This document shows, one piece after another, positions 16,753 to 27,248 of a DNA stretch of 64,000 nucleotides. This DNA is from Streptomyces sp. SN-593 (lineage in GTDB: Bacteria; Actinomycetota; Actinomycetes; Streptomycetales; Streptomycetaceae). The stretch's first letter is position 1, and each line of letters starts with the position of its first letter. The stretch lies in the NCBI RefSeq assembly GCF_016756395.1, contig NZ_AP018365.1, positions 6,265,001 to 6,329,000 on the forward strand, read 5' to 3'. The notes beneath the pieces were generated by a model, which was not told where the DNA came from, searched no databases, and saw only the letters and a program-made list of their open reading frames with translations. A program made the position numbers and the translations under genes.

Positions 16753-16882
16753 ACGGCGCACTCCCCACGACCGGTCGAACGCACTGATCGGCCGCTCGGA
16801 CGATCACCCGGGCGCCAGGCTGATGGCCTGCTTTCCCACCCGTATACATCCTTCACCGAACACCCGGATGGTTCATCTCCGC

Positions 16883-16918
16883 GTAACACGGGTGACTTCT
16901 TCGTCACGGCGGTGAAAC
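16883..16918 (+). promoter_or_regulatory. GlnR-type nitrogen box upstream of amtB
   Basis: GTCAC-n6-GAAAC at 16903-16918 matches the GlnR half-site pair. A weaker GTAAC-n6-GACTT (16883-16898) lies just before it, with a 4-bp gap instead of the usual 6. GlnR activates amtB-glnK-glnD under nitrogen limitation in S. coelicolor, and the position fits the same control here. Confidence 0.7.
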
Positions 16919-17008
16919 ATCCTATGGCATCGGGTGAAACCCGCCTCGGCCAACCTCAAGGCCAATACCGGCCCACCCCTGCACCGCCCGCACGGGCCGT
17001 TCGGATGA

Positions 17009-18682
<1,674 letters not shown>

Positions 18683-18839
18683 CGACCCAGGGGATGCGAC
18701 CGGGGGCGGGCGGGCGGTGCCACGCGGCCCCGCGCCCCAGGCGCGCGCCGGCGTGAGCCGGCCGGCCTCCGGCCGCACCCCGGGCCGCAGGCCCCGGCCA
18801 CCCCGCGCCGCGGCCCGACCACGAGACAGCGGAGCACGA

Positions 18840-21272
18840 GTGACCGACAGCGTCGAAGCGGAAGGCCACGGCTACGCGGCGGCCCGGCTGCACCTCCTCA
18901 CCGAGGAGGGGCGGTCCGGGCCGCCGCGCCGTGCCGCCCTGGCCACCCTCACGGACCGGTGGCTGGCCGGCCTGGCCACCGAGGCCGCCCGGGAGACCGG
19001 CACCACCGGCTGGGCACTGGTCGCGGTCGGCGGCTACGGCCGCGGCGAGCTGTCCCCGCGCAGCGACCTCGACCTGCTGCTCCTGCACGACTCCCCGCAG
19101 CCCGTCGCCCCCCTCGCCGACCGCCTCTGGTACCCGGTGTGGGACCTCGGACTCGCCCTCGACCACTCCGTCCGGACCCCGGAGGAGGCCCGCAAGACCG
19201 CCGCCGACGACCTGAAGGTCCAGCTCGGCCTGCTCGACGCGCGGCACGTCGCCGGCGACGCCGCCCTCACCTCCGCGCTGCGCAGCACCGTCCTCGCCGA
19301 CTGGCGCAACCAGGCCCCGAAGCGGCTGCCCGAGCTGCGCGAGATGTGCGCCGAGCGCGCCGAGCGCCAGGGCGAGCTGTCGTACCTGCTCGAACCCGAC
19401 CTCAAGGAGGCCCGCGGCGGCCTGCGCGACGCCACCGCACTGCGCGCCGTCGCCGCCTCCTGGCTCGCCGACGCCCCCCGCGAAGGGCTGGAAGAGGCCC
19501 GTACCCGGCTGCTCGACACCCGCGACGCCCTGCACCTGGTCACCGGCCGCGCCACCGACCGGCTCGCCCTCCAGGAGCAGGACCAGATCGCCGAGGCCCT
19601 CGACCTGCCCGACGCCGACGCCCTGCTGCGCCAGGTCTACGAGGCCGCCCGCCGCATCTCCTACGCCTCCGACGTGACCTGGCGCGAGGTCGCCCGGGTC
19701 CTGCGGGCCCGCGAGTCCCGCCCGCGCCGCCGCGGCCTGCTCGGGCGCGGCCGCACCCCCAGCTCCCAGACGGCCGCCGAGCGGGTCCCGCTCGCCGAGG
19801 GCGTCGTGGAGCAGGAGGGCGAGGCGGTCCTCGCGCTGGCCGCCAGGCCCGAGCGCGACCCCGTGCTGCCGCTGCGCGCGGCCGCCGCGGCCGCCCAGGC
19901 CGGCCTGCCGCTGTCCCTGCACGCGGTACGGCGCCTCGCGGCCGCCGCCCGGCCGCTGCCCGTGCCGTGGCCGGCCGAGGCCCGCGAGCAGCTCCTCACG
20001 CTGCTGGGGGCGGGCGAGTCCGCCGTACCGGTCTGGGAGGCCCTGGAGGCCGAGGGACTGGTCACCCGGCTCATCCCCGACTGGGAGCGGGTCCGCTGCC
20101 GGCCGCAGCGCAACGCCGTGCACCGCTTCACCGTCGACCGGCACCTGGTGGAGGCGGCCGTCCAGGCGTCCGGCCTCACCCGCCGGGTCGGCCGCCCCGA
20201 CCTGCTGCTGACCGCGGCCCTCCTGCACGACATCGGCAAGGGCTGGCCCGGCGACCACAGCGAGGCGGGCGAGGTGATCGCCCGCGACGTCGCCGCCCGG
20301 ATCGGCTTCGGGGCCGCCGACGCGGAGACCCTCGCCCTGCTGGTCCGCCACCACCTGCTGCTCATCGACACCGCGACCCGCCGCGACCTGGACGACCCCG
20401 AGACCGTCCGCACCGTCGCCGAGGCCGTCCGCGACACCTCCACCCTCGAACTGCTCGCCGCCCTCACCGAGGCGGACGCGCTGGCCACCGGGCCCGCCGC
20501 GTGGAGCACTTGGCGCGCCTCCCTGCTCGCCGACCTGGTGGAGCGGGTGGCCGGCGCCCTGGACACCGGGGACCTGCCCGACAGCGCCGACCGCGAGCCC
20601 ACCGCCGAGGAGGAGCGGCTGGCGATCGAGGCGGCCCGCACCCGCGGCCCGGTCCTGGCCCTGCACGCCAGGGCCGAGCCGGAACCCGAGGGCGACGCGC
20701 AGGACGAGGCGCTCGGCGTCGAACTGCTCCTGGCGGTGCCCGACCGGCCCGGCCTGCTCGCGCACGCCGCCGGGGTGCTGGCACTGCACCGGCTCACCGT
20801 GCGCGCCGCCGACCTGCGCGCGGTCGATCCGGTGGGGGAGGGGCCCGTGGCGCTGCTGAGCTGGCGGGTGTCGGCGGAGTACGGCGCGCTGCCCGAGGCC
20901 GCGCGGCTGCGGGCCGACCTCGCCCGCGCCTTCGACGGCTCCCTCGACATCGAGGCGCGGCTCGCCGAGCGGGAGGCCGCCTACCCGCGGCGGCGCGGTG
21001 TGGTGCCGCCGCCGCCCCGGGTCACCATCGCCCCCGGGCACACCTCGCAGACCGCCACCGTGCTGGAGGTGCGCGCCCACGACGCCCCCGGCCTGCTGCA
21101 CCGCATCGGCCTCGCGCTGACCGCGACCGCCGTCACGGTGCGCTCGGCGCGCATCTCCACCCTGGGCGCCAACGCGGTCGACGCCTTCTACCTCGTCGGG
21201 AAGGACGGCGACCCGCTCCCGCCGGCCCGCGCGGCCGAGGTGGCGCACCAGGTCGAGGCCGCCCTGCGGTGA
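18840..21272 (+). CDS. glnD: PII nucleotidyltransferase/removing enzyme
   Basis: Bifunctional sensor that modifies and demodifies PII; in Streptomyces it attaches AMP rather than UMP. 810 residues. The nucleotidyltransferase motif GGYGRGELSPRSDLD lies near residue 63, the HD hydrolase domain LHDIGKGWPGDH near 463, and two C-terminal ACT domains sense glutamine. GTG at 18840 with GGAG upstream is chosen; the open frame before it is Pro/Arg-rich non-coding sequence. It lies 157 bp after glnK, probably in the same operon. Confidence 0.93.
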   Translation: MTDSVEAEGHGYAAARLHLLTEEGRSGPPRRAALATLTDRWLAGLATEAARETGTTGWALVAVGGYGRGELSPRSDLDLLLLHDSPQPVAPLADRLWYPVWDLGLALDHSVRTPEEARKTAADDLKVQLGLLDARHVAGDAALTSALRSTVLADWRNQAPKRLPELREMCAERAERQGELSYLLEPDLKEARGGLRDATALRAVAASWLADAPREGLEEARTRLLDTRDALHLVTGRATDRLALQEQDQIAEALDLPDADALLRQVYEAARRISYASDVTWREVARVLRARESRPRRRGLLGRGRTPSSQTAAERVPLAEGVVEQEGEAVLALAARPERDPVLPLRAAAAAAQAGLPLSLHAVRRLAAAARPLPVPWPAEAREQLLTLLGAGESAVPVWEALEAEGLVTRLIPDWERVRCRPQRNAVHRFTVDRHLVEAAVQASGLTRRVGRPDLLLTAALLHDIGKGWPGDHSEAGEVIARDVAARIGFGAADAETLALLVRHHLLLIDTATRRDLDDPETVRTVAEAVRDTSTLELLAALTEADALATGPAAWSTWRASLLADLVERVAGALDTGDLPDSADREPTAEEERLAIEAARTRGPVLALHARAEPEPEGDAQDEALGVELLLAVPDRPGLLAHAAGVLALHRLTVRAADLRAVDPVGEGPVALLSWRVSAEYGALPEAARLRADLARAFDGSLDIEARLAEREAAYPRRRGVVPPPPRVTIAPGHTSQTATVLEVRAHDAPGLLHRIGLALTATAVTVRSARISTLGANAVDAFYLVGKDGDPLPPARAAEVAHQVEAALR

Positions 21273-21379
21273 CCGCCGATTCCGGCGGCTTGCGCCCGGG
21301 GCCTCCGGACCGGCGCGCGGGGCGGATACCCTGGAAGGCGACTGTCCTAGCCCCCGACCCCTGAGGACCTGCGACCACC

Positions 21380-22921
21380 GTGTTCGACACTCTGTCTGAT
21401 CGCCTCGCGAATACCTTCAAGAGCCTCCGGGGCAAGGGCCGCCTGAGCGAGGCGGACATCGACGCCACGGCACGCGACATCCGCATCGCGCTGCTGGAAG
21501 CCGACGTCGCGCTCCCGGCGGTGCGGGCCTTCATCGCCAACGTCAAGCAGCGGGCCCTGGGCGCCGAGGTCTCCCAGGCGCTGAACCCCGCGCAGCAGGT
21601 CATCAAGATCGTCAACGACGAGCTGGTCACGATCCTGGGCGGGGAGACCCGGCGGCTGCGCTTCGCCAAGCAGCCGCCGACCGTGATCATGCTCGCCGGC
21701 CTCCAGGGCGCCGGCAAGACGACCCTCGCGGGCAAGCTGGGCCGGTGGCTGAAGAAGGAGGGCCACGCCCCCCTGCTGGTCGCCTGCGACCTCCAGCGCC
21801 CGAACGCGGTCAACCAGCTCTCCGTGGTCGCCGAGCGGGCCGGCGTGGCGGTCTACGCGCCCGAGCCCGGCAACGGCGTGGGCGACCCGGTCAAGGTCGC
21901 CCGGGACTCCATCGAGTTCGCGAAGACCCAGCAGTACGACATCGTCGTGATCGACACCGCCGGCCGGCTCGGCGTCGACCAGGAGATGATGCAGCAGGCC
22001 GCGGACATCCGGGACGTCACGCACCCCGACGAGATCCTGTTCGTGGTCGACGCGATGATCGGCCAGGACGCGGTGAACACCGCGGAGGCGTTCCGCGACG
22101 GCGTCGGCTTCGACGGCGTGGTGCTCTCCAAGCTCGACGGCGACGCCCGCGGCGGCGCCGCCCTGTCGATCGCGCACGTGACCGGCAAGCAGATCATGTT
22201 CGCGTCCAACGGCGAGAAGCTGGACGACTTCGACACCTTCCACCCGGACCGCATGGCGTCGCGGATCCTGGGGATGGGCGACGTCCTGTCGCTGATCGAG
22301 AAGGCCGAGCAGACCTTCAGCCAGCAGCAGGCCGAGGAGATGGCCGCCAAGCTGGCGAAGGGCCCCAAGGAGTTCACGCTCGACGACTTCCTGGCGCAGA
22401 TGGAGCAGGTCCGCAAGATGGGCTCCATCTCCAAGCTGCTCGGCATGCTGCCGGGCATGGGCCAGATCAAGGACCAGATCAACAACCTGGACGAGAAGGA
22501 CGTCGACCGCACCGCCGCCATCATCAAGTCGATGACGCGCGCGGAGCGGGCCGACCCGCACATCATCAACGGCTCCCGCCGGGCGCGTATCGCCAAGGGC
22601 TCGGGCGTCGAGGTCAGCGCGGTCAAGAGCCTTGTGGAGCGGTTCTTCGAGGCGCGCAAGATGATGTCCCGGATGGCGCAGGGCGGCGGCATGCCGGGGA
22701 TGCCCGGGATGCCGGGCATGGGCGGCGGCCCCGGCCGGCAGAAGAAGCAGCAGAAGCAGGCCAAGGGCAAGCGGCAGTCGGGCAACCCGATGAAGCGGAA
22801 GGCCGAGGCCGCCGCGGCCGCGGCCCGGCGCGAGCAGCAACAGCAGCAGGGCGGCCCCGCGGGCCTGCCCGGCGGCAAGGACTTCGAACTGCCGGACGAG
22901 TTCAAGAAGTTCATGGGCTGA
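21380..22921 (+). CDS. ffh: Signal recognition particle protein Ffh
   Basis: SRP54 GTPase that binds 4.5S-type RNA and signal sequences and delivers nascent chains to FtsY. 513 residues. The N domain is followed by the G domain with GLQGAGKTTLAGKL near residue 107, DTAGRLG and SKLDGDARGG. The methionine-rich M domain ends with repeated MPG units and a Lys/Gln-rich tail. The start is GTG at 21380 (MFDTLSDRL). It is followed by a terminator hairpin at 22934-22970. Confidence 0.97.
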   Translation: MFDTLSDRLANTFKSLRGKGRLSEADIDATARDIRIALLEADVALPAVRAFIANVKQRALGAEVSQALNPAQQVIKIVNDELVTILGGETRRLRFAKQPPTVIMLAGLQGAGKTTLAGKLGRWLKKEGHAPLLVACDLQRPNAVNQLSVVAERAGVAVYAPEPGNGVGDPVKVARDSIEFAKTQQYDIVVIDTAGRLGVDQEMMQQAADIRDVTHPDEILFVVDAMIGQDAVNTAEAFRDGVGFDGVVLSKLDGDARGGAALSIAHVTGKQIMFASNGEKLDDFDTFHPDRMASRILGMGDVLSLIEKAEQTFSQQQAEEMAAKLAKGPKEFTLDDFLAQMEQVRKMGSISKLLGMLPGMGQIKDQINNLDEKDVDRTAAIIKSMTRAERADPHIINGSRRARIAKGSGVEVSAVKSLVERFFEARKMMSRMAQGGGMPGMPGMPGMGGGPGRQKKQQKQAKGKRQSGNPMKRKAEAAAAAARREQQQQQGGPAGLPGGKDFELPDEFKKFMG

Positions 22922-22933
22922 CACCTCGTGGGT

Positions 22934-22970
22934 GGCAGGGGCCGGCGGTCGCGGACCGTCGGCCCCTGCC
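22934..22970 (+). terminator. ffh terminator hairpin
   Basis: A 16-bp stem with one mismatch (GGCAGGGGCCGGCGGT and its complement) closes a CGCGG loop, 13 bases after the ffh stop. Confidence 0.8.
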
Positions 22971-22973
22971 GCG

Positions 22974-23089
22974 CGTCCACGCGGAAAGGAAGGGCGCGCG
23001 CGGGCGTGTGCCGCCCGTGCGCCCAGGCGGTGGGCCCGCCCGCCGCGCGGTCCGCCACCCCGCGCGCCCCCTTCCTTTCCGCGTGGACG
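22974..23089. repeat. Long inverted repeat with perfect 21-bp arms
   Basis: Arms 22974-22994 and 23069-23089 are perfectly complementary (core CGCGGAAAGGAAGGG). Imperfect CGCGCG pairing extends the stem inward. It fills the gap between ffh and the acetyltransferase gene. It may be a mobile palindrome or a second terminator. Confidence 0.85.
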
Positions 23090-23127
23090 GCGCGCGGTGG
23101 CCGGGGGTCGGCTGCGATGATGCGATC

Positions 23128-23664
23128 ATGCGTATTTCGATCCGCGAGCCCCGGGCGGGGGACGCCGAGGCCCACCGCGCCGCCGTGCTGCGATCCGCGG
23201 CCCACCTGAGCCCGTGGAACCCGGTCGAGCCGGACGCGCTGCCCGAACTGCTGCGGCGGCAGGGCGCCGGCCTGCGGACGTACCTGATCGTCGACGACGA
23301 CGAGGCCGGGCAGGTCGGCGGAGCGGGCGGGATCGTCGGCACCTGCAACGTCGCCAACATCGTGCTGGGCCGCTTCCGCAACGCGGCGCTCGGCTACGAC
23401 AGCTACCTGCCGTACGCGGGCACCGGGCGGATGACGCCCGGGCTGCGGCTGGTGGTCGACCGCTGCTTCGGCGCCCGGCCGCAGGGTCTCGGGCTGCACC
23501 GGCTGGAGATCAACATCCAGCCCGACAACGACCGCTCGCTGGCGATGGCCCGGCGGCTCGGCTTCCGCCACGAGGGCTTCTCGCCGCGCATGCTGTTCAT
23601 CAACGACGCCTGGCGGGACCACGAGAGGTTCGCGCTCACCGCCGAGGAGTGGCGCGGCCCTTAG
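23128..23664 (+). CDS. GNAT-family N-acetyltransferase (RimJ-like)
   Basis: A 178-residue GNAT acetyltransferase most like the ribosomal-protein-alanine acetyltransferase (RimJ) subgroup. The N-terminal IREPRAGDAEAH is typical, and LGLHRLEINIQPDNDRSLAMARRLGF near residue 125 contains the acceptor-side motif for acetyl-CoA binding and the common N..S...A..LGF signature. ATG at 23128 is the first good start. The stop TAG is the first part of a repeat element. The substrate is unknown. Confidence 0.85.
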   Translation: MRISIREPRAGDAEAHRAAVLRSAAHLSPWNPVEPDALPELLRRQGAGLRTYLIVDDDEAGQVGGAGGIVGTCNVANIVLGRFRNAALGYDSYLPYAGTGRMTPGLRLVVDRCFGARPQGLGLHRLEINIQPDNDRSLAMARRLGFRHEGFSPRMLFINDAWRDHERFALTAEEWRGP

Positions 23665-23700
23665 GACCTGTCCGGCGGGCCTGTCCGGCGGACCGCCGGG
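23662..23700 (+). repeat. Stop-codon-abutting repeat element (two units)
   Basis: TAGGACCTGTCCGGCGG begins at the stop codon (23662-23678). It is followed by a second GGGCCTGTCCGGCGG and then CCGCCGG, giving a hairpin. The same core starts at the stop codons of proS and thiQ. Confidence 0.7.
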
Positions 23701-23727
23701 CGTCGTGGCGGCCGGAGGGGGCCGCGC

Positions 23728-24231
23728 TCACAGCAGGGAGGCCGGCCCGCCGCCCCGGGCCACCCGCTCCAACTCGTCGAGCGCGCGTACCGCCGCCCTC
23801 GCGGCGTCCGGGTCCCGCCCGGCCAGCCCGCTCGCCGCGAACTCGTCCTCGTCCAGCCGCAGCACCTCGGAACCGTCGGCGGACACCCACAGGTCGAGGT
23901 CCAGGTCCTCGGAGAGCAGCGTGGCGCCCCGCACGACGACCGGGCGGGTGACGTCGCAGTACCAGCCCTTCATGGCGCCGGCCGGGTCGCGCACCTCCTT
24001 GACCGCGTACCAGCGGTCGCGCCAGTAGTGCTCGGTGAAGGTGTCGCCGGGTGCGAAGCGGACGAAGCCGAAGTCGCGGACGGTCGGCAGCGACCAGGGC
24101 GCGGTGACGGTCACCCGGACGCCGTCGTCGAAGCGCACGGCGGCGTCGTAGCGGACCTTCTCCCGTCCGGCCTTGAGCAGGCGGACGACGGCGGGGGTAC
24201 CGGGGGACAGGGGAGCGGAGGGCGTCGGCAT
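23728..24231 (-). CDS. DUF402 protein, putative nucleoside diphosphatase
   Basis: 167 residues with the DUF402 core KGWYCDVTRPV and DLDLDLWVSADG, including conserved acidic residues that bind divalent metal in the FomD and SCO4828-type nucleoside di/triphosphatases. ATG at 24231 is the start; upstream frame is Pro/Arg-rich filler. It converges with the acetyltransferase gene. The enzymatic class is inferred; the natural substrate is unknown. Confidence 0.75.
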   Translation of the reverse strand: MPTPSAPLSPGTPAVVRLLKAGREKVRYDAAVRFDDGVRVTVTAPWSLPTVRDFGFVRFAPGDTFTEHYWRDRWYAVKEVRDPAGAMKGWYCDVTRPVVVRGATLLSEDLDLDLWVSADGSEVLRLDEDEFAASGLAGRDPDAARAAVRALDELERVARGGGPASLL

Positions 24232-24387
24232 GCGGTCACTGTGGCCCGGGCCGGCGGGCGGCGGCCAACCGTTTTCCCGCCGCTGTGCGGATCGGGCGGA
24301 TCGGGGCGGCACGGGCACGAGGGGCGCTCGGGAGCACCGGCCGGCGCACCGCAGGGGACACCGGGGCCCATGGGGCACGGGGGACGC

Positions 24388-25281
24388 TCAGACGCGGGCG
24401 ATCAGGTAGCGGAAGACGTTCTCCATGCGCACCGAGCCGTCGGGCCGGCGGTAGGGGTGCAGGGCCTCGGCGAGTTCCTTGTCGACCTGCTGGCTGTCGG
24501 TGGCGGCGACGGCCGCGTCGAACAGCCCGGTGGACAGCAGCCCGCGCACGGCGCTGGGCAGGTCGGGGTAGCCGAAGGGGCACGCCACGCGCCCCGAGCC
24601 GTCCGGCCGCAGCCCGGCCGTCCGGGCCAGGTCCTCCAGGTCGTCGCGGCCGCTGAGCCGCGGGGCGGGGGCCGCCCCGGCGCGGGGCTCGGCCAGCCGC
24701 GTGGCGATGCCCAGCACCCGGGAGGTGGCGCAGCGCTCGGGCGGGCCCCAGCCGGCCAGCACGACGGCGCTGCCGGGGCGCGAACCGCGCGCCACCGCGG
24801 CGAGCGCGGGGCCGAGTTCGCCGGCGGGCGCGGCGGGCTCGAAGGCGGTGACGACGTCGTAGCCGCGGGCGGGGGTGTCGGTCCGGCCGCGGGGCGGGGG
24901 CGCCGGCACCGCGGCGCCGCCGACGGGGGCGGGAGTCGCCGGGCGGCCGCGCAGGTCCGCCAGGCGCAGCTCCCCCGCCAGCAGCCGGGTGCGCCGCTCC
25001 GGCGGGCGGTCGCGCTCGCGGGCCGCCAGCCGCTCGCGGGCCAGGGCCAGCCGCTCGCCGTCACGGTCGTGGCCGGTGACGGCGGCGCCCCGCGCGGAGG
25101 CGAGCATCAGGGCCAGCCCGCTGCCGCAGGCCAGGCCGAGCAGCCGGGTGCCGGCGCCGACCTCCAGCCGGTCGTACACCGCGTCGTAGAGCGGTACGAG
25201 CATCCGCTCCTGGATCTCCGCCCAGTCCCGTGCCCTGCCCCGGGCGTCCGGCCTGGAACCGCGATAGAGCGTAGCCGTCAT
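24388..25281 (-). CDS. SAM-dependent methyltransferase-like protein
   Basis: A 297-residue class I methyltransferase fold. Motif I is LLGLACGSGLALM near residue 48, followed by VTGHDRDGERL as the acidic loop of strand 2. The middle is Pro/Ala/Arg-rich and variable, and the C-terminus (YRRPDGSVRMENVFRYL) resembles methyltransferases of the UbiE group. ATG at 25281 follows GGGAG. It is monocistronic and divergent from proS. The substrate is unknown. Confidence 0.75.
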   Translation of the reverse strand: MTATLYRGSRPDARGRARDWAEIQERMLVPLYDAVYDRLEVGAGTRLLGLACGSGLALMLASARGAAVTGHDRDGERLALARERLAARERDRPPERRTRLLAGELRLADLRGRPATPAPVGGAAVPAPPPRGRTDTPARGYDVVTAFEPAAPAGELGPALAAVARGSRPGSAVVLAGWGPPERCATSRVLGIATRLAEPRAGAAPAPRLSGRDDLEDLARTAGLRPDGSGRVACPFGYPDLPSAVRGLLSTGLFDAAVAATDSQQVDKELAEALHPYRRPDGSVRMENVFRYLIARV

Positions 25282-25506
25282 GAATGAGCTCCCATCAGCC
25301 GACCGGAACCGCCGTGTGCTCCCCGTGCCGTGGTGCTGGGGGGACGCGGGTCCCCTCATGCCAGACAACTGCCGTTTCGCGCCGCCGTCCAGAGGGCGGG
25401 TGACGCGTTCTCGTGAACTTCCGGAGACGTCCGTGTTGCGCCCGGCCCGCATGCGCCGGGCGTGCGCCGCCCGGCGGCCGATTCACGCTGGGGTGGCGCG
25501 GGGCCG

Positions 25507-25512
25507 TACCAT
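25507..25512 (+). promoter_or_regulatory. -10 box of leaderless proS
   Basis: TACCAT ends six bases before the proS ATG, and no Shine-Dalgarno precedes the ATG. Transcription would start at or beside the A of ATG, as in many Streptomyces leaderless mRNAs. Confidence 0.5.
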
Positions 25513-25518
25513 CGGCCC

Positions 25519-26931
25519 ATGGCTAAGGCTCCCGTTCTCACCCCCCAGGCGGACGACTTCCCGCGCTGGTACCAGGACCTGATCAACAAGGCCGAACTGG
25601 CCGACAACGGACCGGTGCGCGGCACCATGGTGATCAGGCCGTACGGCTACGGCCTGTGGGAGCGGATGCAGGCCGACATGGACGCGCGGATCAAGGCAGT
25701 CGGTGCGCAGAACGCGTACTTCCCGCTCTTCATCCCGCAGTCCTACCTCACCCGCGAGGCCGAGCACGTGGAGGGCTTCGCGCCGGAGCTGGCGGTGGTG
25801 ACCCACGGCGGCGGCAAGGAGCTGGAGGAGCCGATCGTCGTCCGGCCGACGTCCGAGACGATCATCAACGAGTACTTCTCCAAGTGGGTGCAGAGCTACC
25901 GCGACCTGCCGCTGCTGATCAACCAGTGGGCGAACGTGGTGCGCTGGGAGCTGCGGCCGCGGCTGTTCCTGCGCACCACCGAGTTCCTGTGGCAGGAGGG
26001 GCACACCGCCCACGCCACCCAGGAGGACGCCCGCGAGTTCGCCTCCCGCATCCAGTACGACGTGTACGGCGACTTCATGGAGAACGTCCTGGCGATGGAC
26101 GTGGTGCCGGGCCGCAAGACCGTGAAGGAGCGGTTCGCCGGCGCGATCAACACCCTCACCCTGGAGGGGATGATGGGTGACGGCAAGGCGCTGCAACTGG
26201 GCACCAGCCACGAGTTGGGGCAGAACTTCGCGAAGGCGTTCAACACCTCCTACCTGTCCAAGGAGGGCACCCAGGAGCACGTCTGGCAGACGTCCTGGGG
26301 CAGCACGACCCGGATGATCGGCGCGCTGGTGATGATGCACGGCGACGACAACGGGCTGCGGGTGCCGCCGCGGCTGGCGCACGTGCAGGTCGTGGTGCTG
26401 GCGATCAAGGACGACGAGGCCGTCGTGGCGAAGGTGCGCGAGGTCGGCGAGAAGCTCCGCGCGGCCGGGCTGCGGGTCGTCGTGGACGACCGGACCGACA
26501 CCCCGTTCGGGCGGCGCGCGGTCGACTGGGAGCTCAAGGGGGTGCCGCTGCGGGTCGAGATCGGCCCGCGCGACCTGGCCGGGGGCACCGCGATGCTGGC
26601 CCGCCGCATCCCGGGCGGCAAGGAGCCGGTCTCCCTGGACGCGCTGGACACGGTGCTGCCCAAGGCGCTGGAGGAGGACCAGGCGCGGCTGCTCCAGGAG
26701 TCCCGCGACCGCCGGCTGTCCCGGACGGTGGACGTGGCGACGGTCGGCGAGGCCGTGGAGGCCGCGGCCGACGGCTGGGCCCGCATCCCGTGGGCGGACC
26801 TCGGCGCGGAGGGCGAGGCGAAGCTGGCCGAGCAGGGCGTGTCGGTGCGCTGCCTGGTCGCCGAGGACGGCTCGGTGCCGGTCGCGGACGACGCCCCGGG
26901 CACCGTGGCGATCGTGGCCCGCGCCTACTAG
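25519..26931 (+). CDS. proS: Prolyl-tRNA synthetase, archaeal/eukaryotic type without editing insert
   Basis: Class II synthetase charging tRNA-Pro, 470 residues. Motif 2 is around RWELRPRLFLRTTEFLWQEGHTAH, preceded by VVRPTSETIINEYF, with motif 3 near GLRVPPRLAHVQ. The anticodon domain follows, ending in a C-terminal zinc-like/YxxY-type segment finishing VARAY. It lacks the approximately 180-residue editing insertion of the ordinary bacterial enzyme (about 570 residues), so it belongs to the archaeal/eukaryotic-like class. Many Streptomyces also have the bacterial form elsewhere, so this may be a second copy. The ATG at 25519 looks leaderless. Confidence 0.93.
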   Translation: MAKAPVLTPQADDFPRWYQDLINKAELADNGPVRGTMVIRPYGYGLWERMQADMDARIKAVGAQNAYFPLFIPQSYLTREAEHVEGFAPELAVVTHGGGKELEEPIVVRPTSETIINEYFSKWVQSYRDLPLLINQWANVVRWELRPRLFLRTTEFLWQEGHTAHATQEDAREFASRIQYDVYGDFMENVLAMDVVPGRKTVKERFAGAINTLTLEGMMGDGKALQLGTSHELGQNFAKAFNTSYLSKEGTQEHVWQTSWGSTTRMIGALVMMHGDDNGLRVPPRLAHVQVVVLAIKDDEAVVAKVREVGEKLRAAGLRVVVDDRTDTPFGRRAVDWELKGVPLRVEIGPRDLAGGTAMLARRIPGGKEPVSLDALDTVLPKALEEDQARLLQESRDRRLSRTVDVATVGEAVEAAADGWARIPWADLGAEGEAKLAEQGVSVRCLVAEDGSVPVADDAPGTVAIVARAY

Positions 26932-26992
26932 GGCCTTGTCCGGCGGGGCGTGCCGGGCGCCGTGAGTCCGGCAGGATCCGCCGGACAGGCCC
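26929..26992 (+). terminator. Stop-abutting inverted repeat, likely proS terminator
   Basis: TAGGGCCTTGTCCGGCGG begins at the stop codon, and CCGCCGGACAGGCCC (26978-26992) is its near-perfect complement with a one-base bulge. It is a member of the repeat family also seen at 23662 and 52326. Confidence 0.75.
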
Positions 26993-27248
26993 TTGGCCGC
27001 CGGTCTCCTCCCGGCACCGGGGGCGGGAGCCCCTCCGGTGTCCGCTGACCGATCAGCGGCGTACGGAATATGTTCATACGTCCACGCTTGGGGCGGGTGC
27101 GCAGGTTCACCGGTGTTACTCCGGTCCCTCCGCACCCGCCCTGCGTCATGCGTATCCATGCGCAACATCCGGAACTGACCGATCAGTGCAAATTAATTGG
27201 GCTAGCCCGGAATAGGAACACCGGGGGCGCCCGGCTCGTTGTCACGGC
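26993..27248. other. Intergenic region before the zinc-metalloprotein gene
   Basis: No gene is seen. CTGACCGATCAG (27046-27057) and CTGACCGATCAG again near 27176-27187 form a repeated near-palindrome. An AT-richer stretch AAATTAATTGGGCTAGCC (27189-27206) may hold the promoter of the next gene. Confidence 0.4.
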
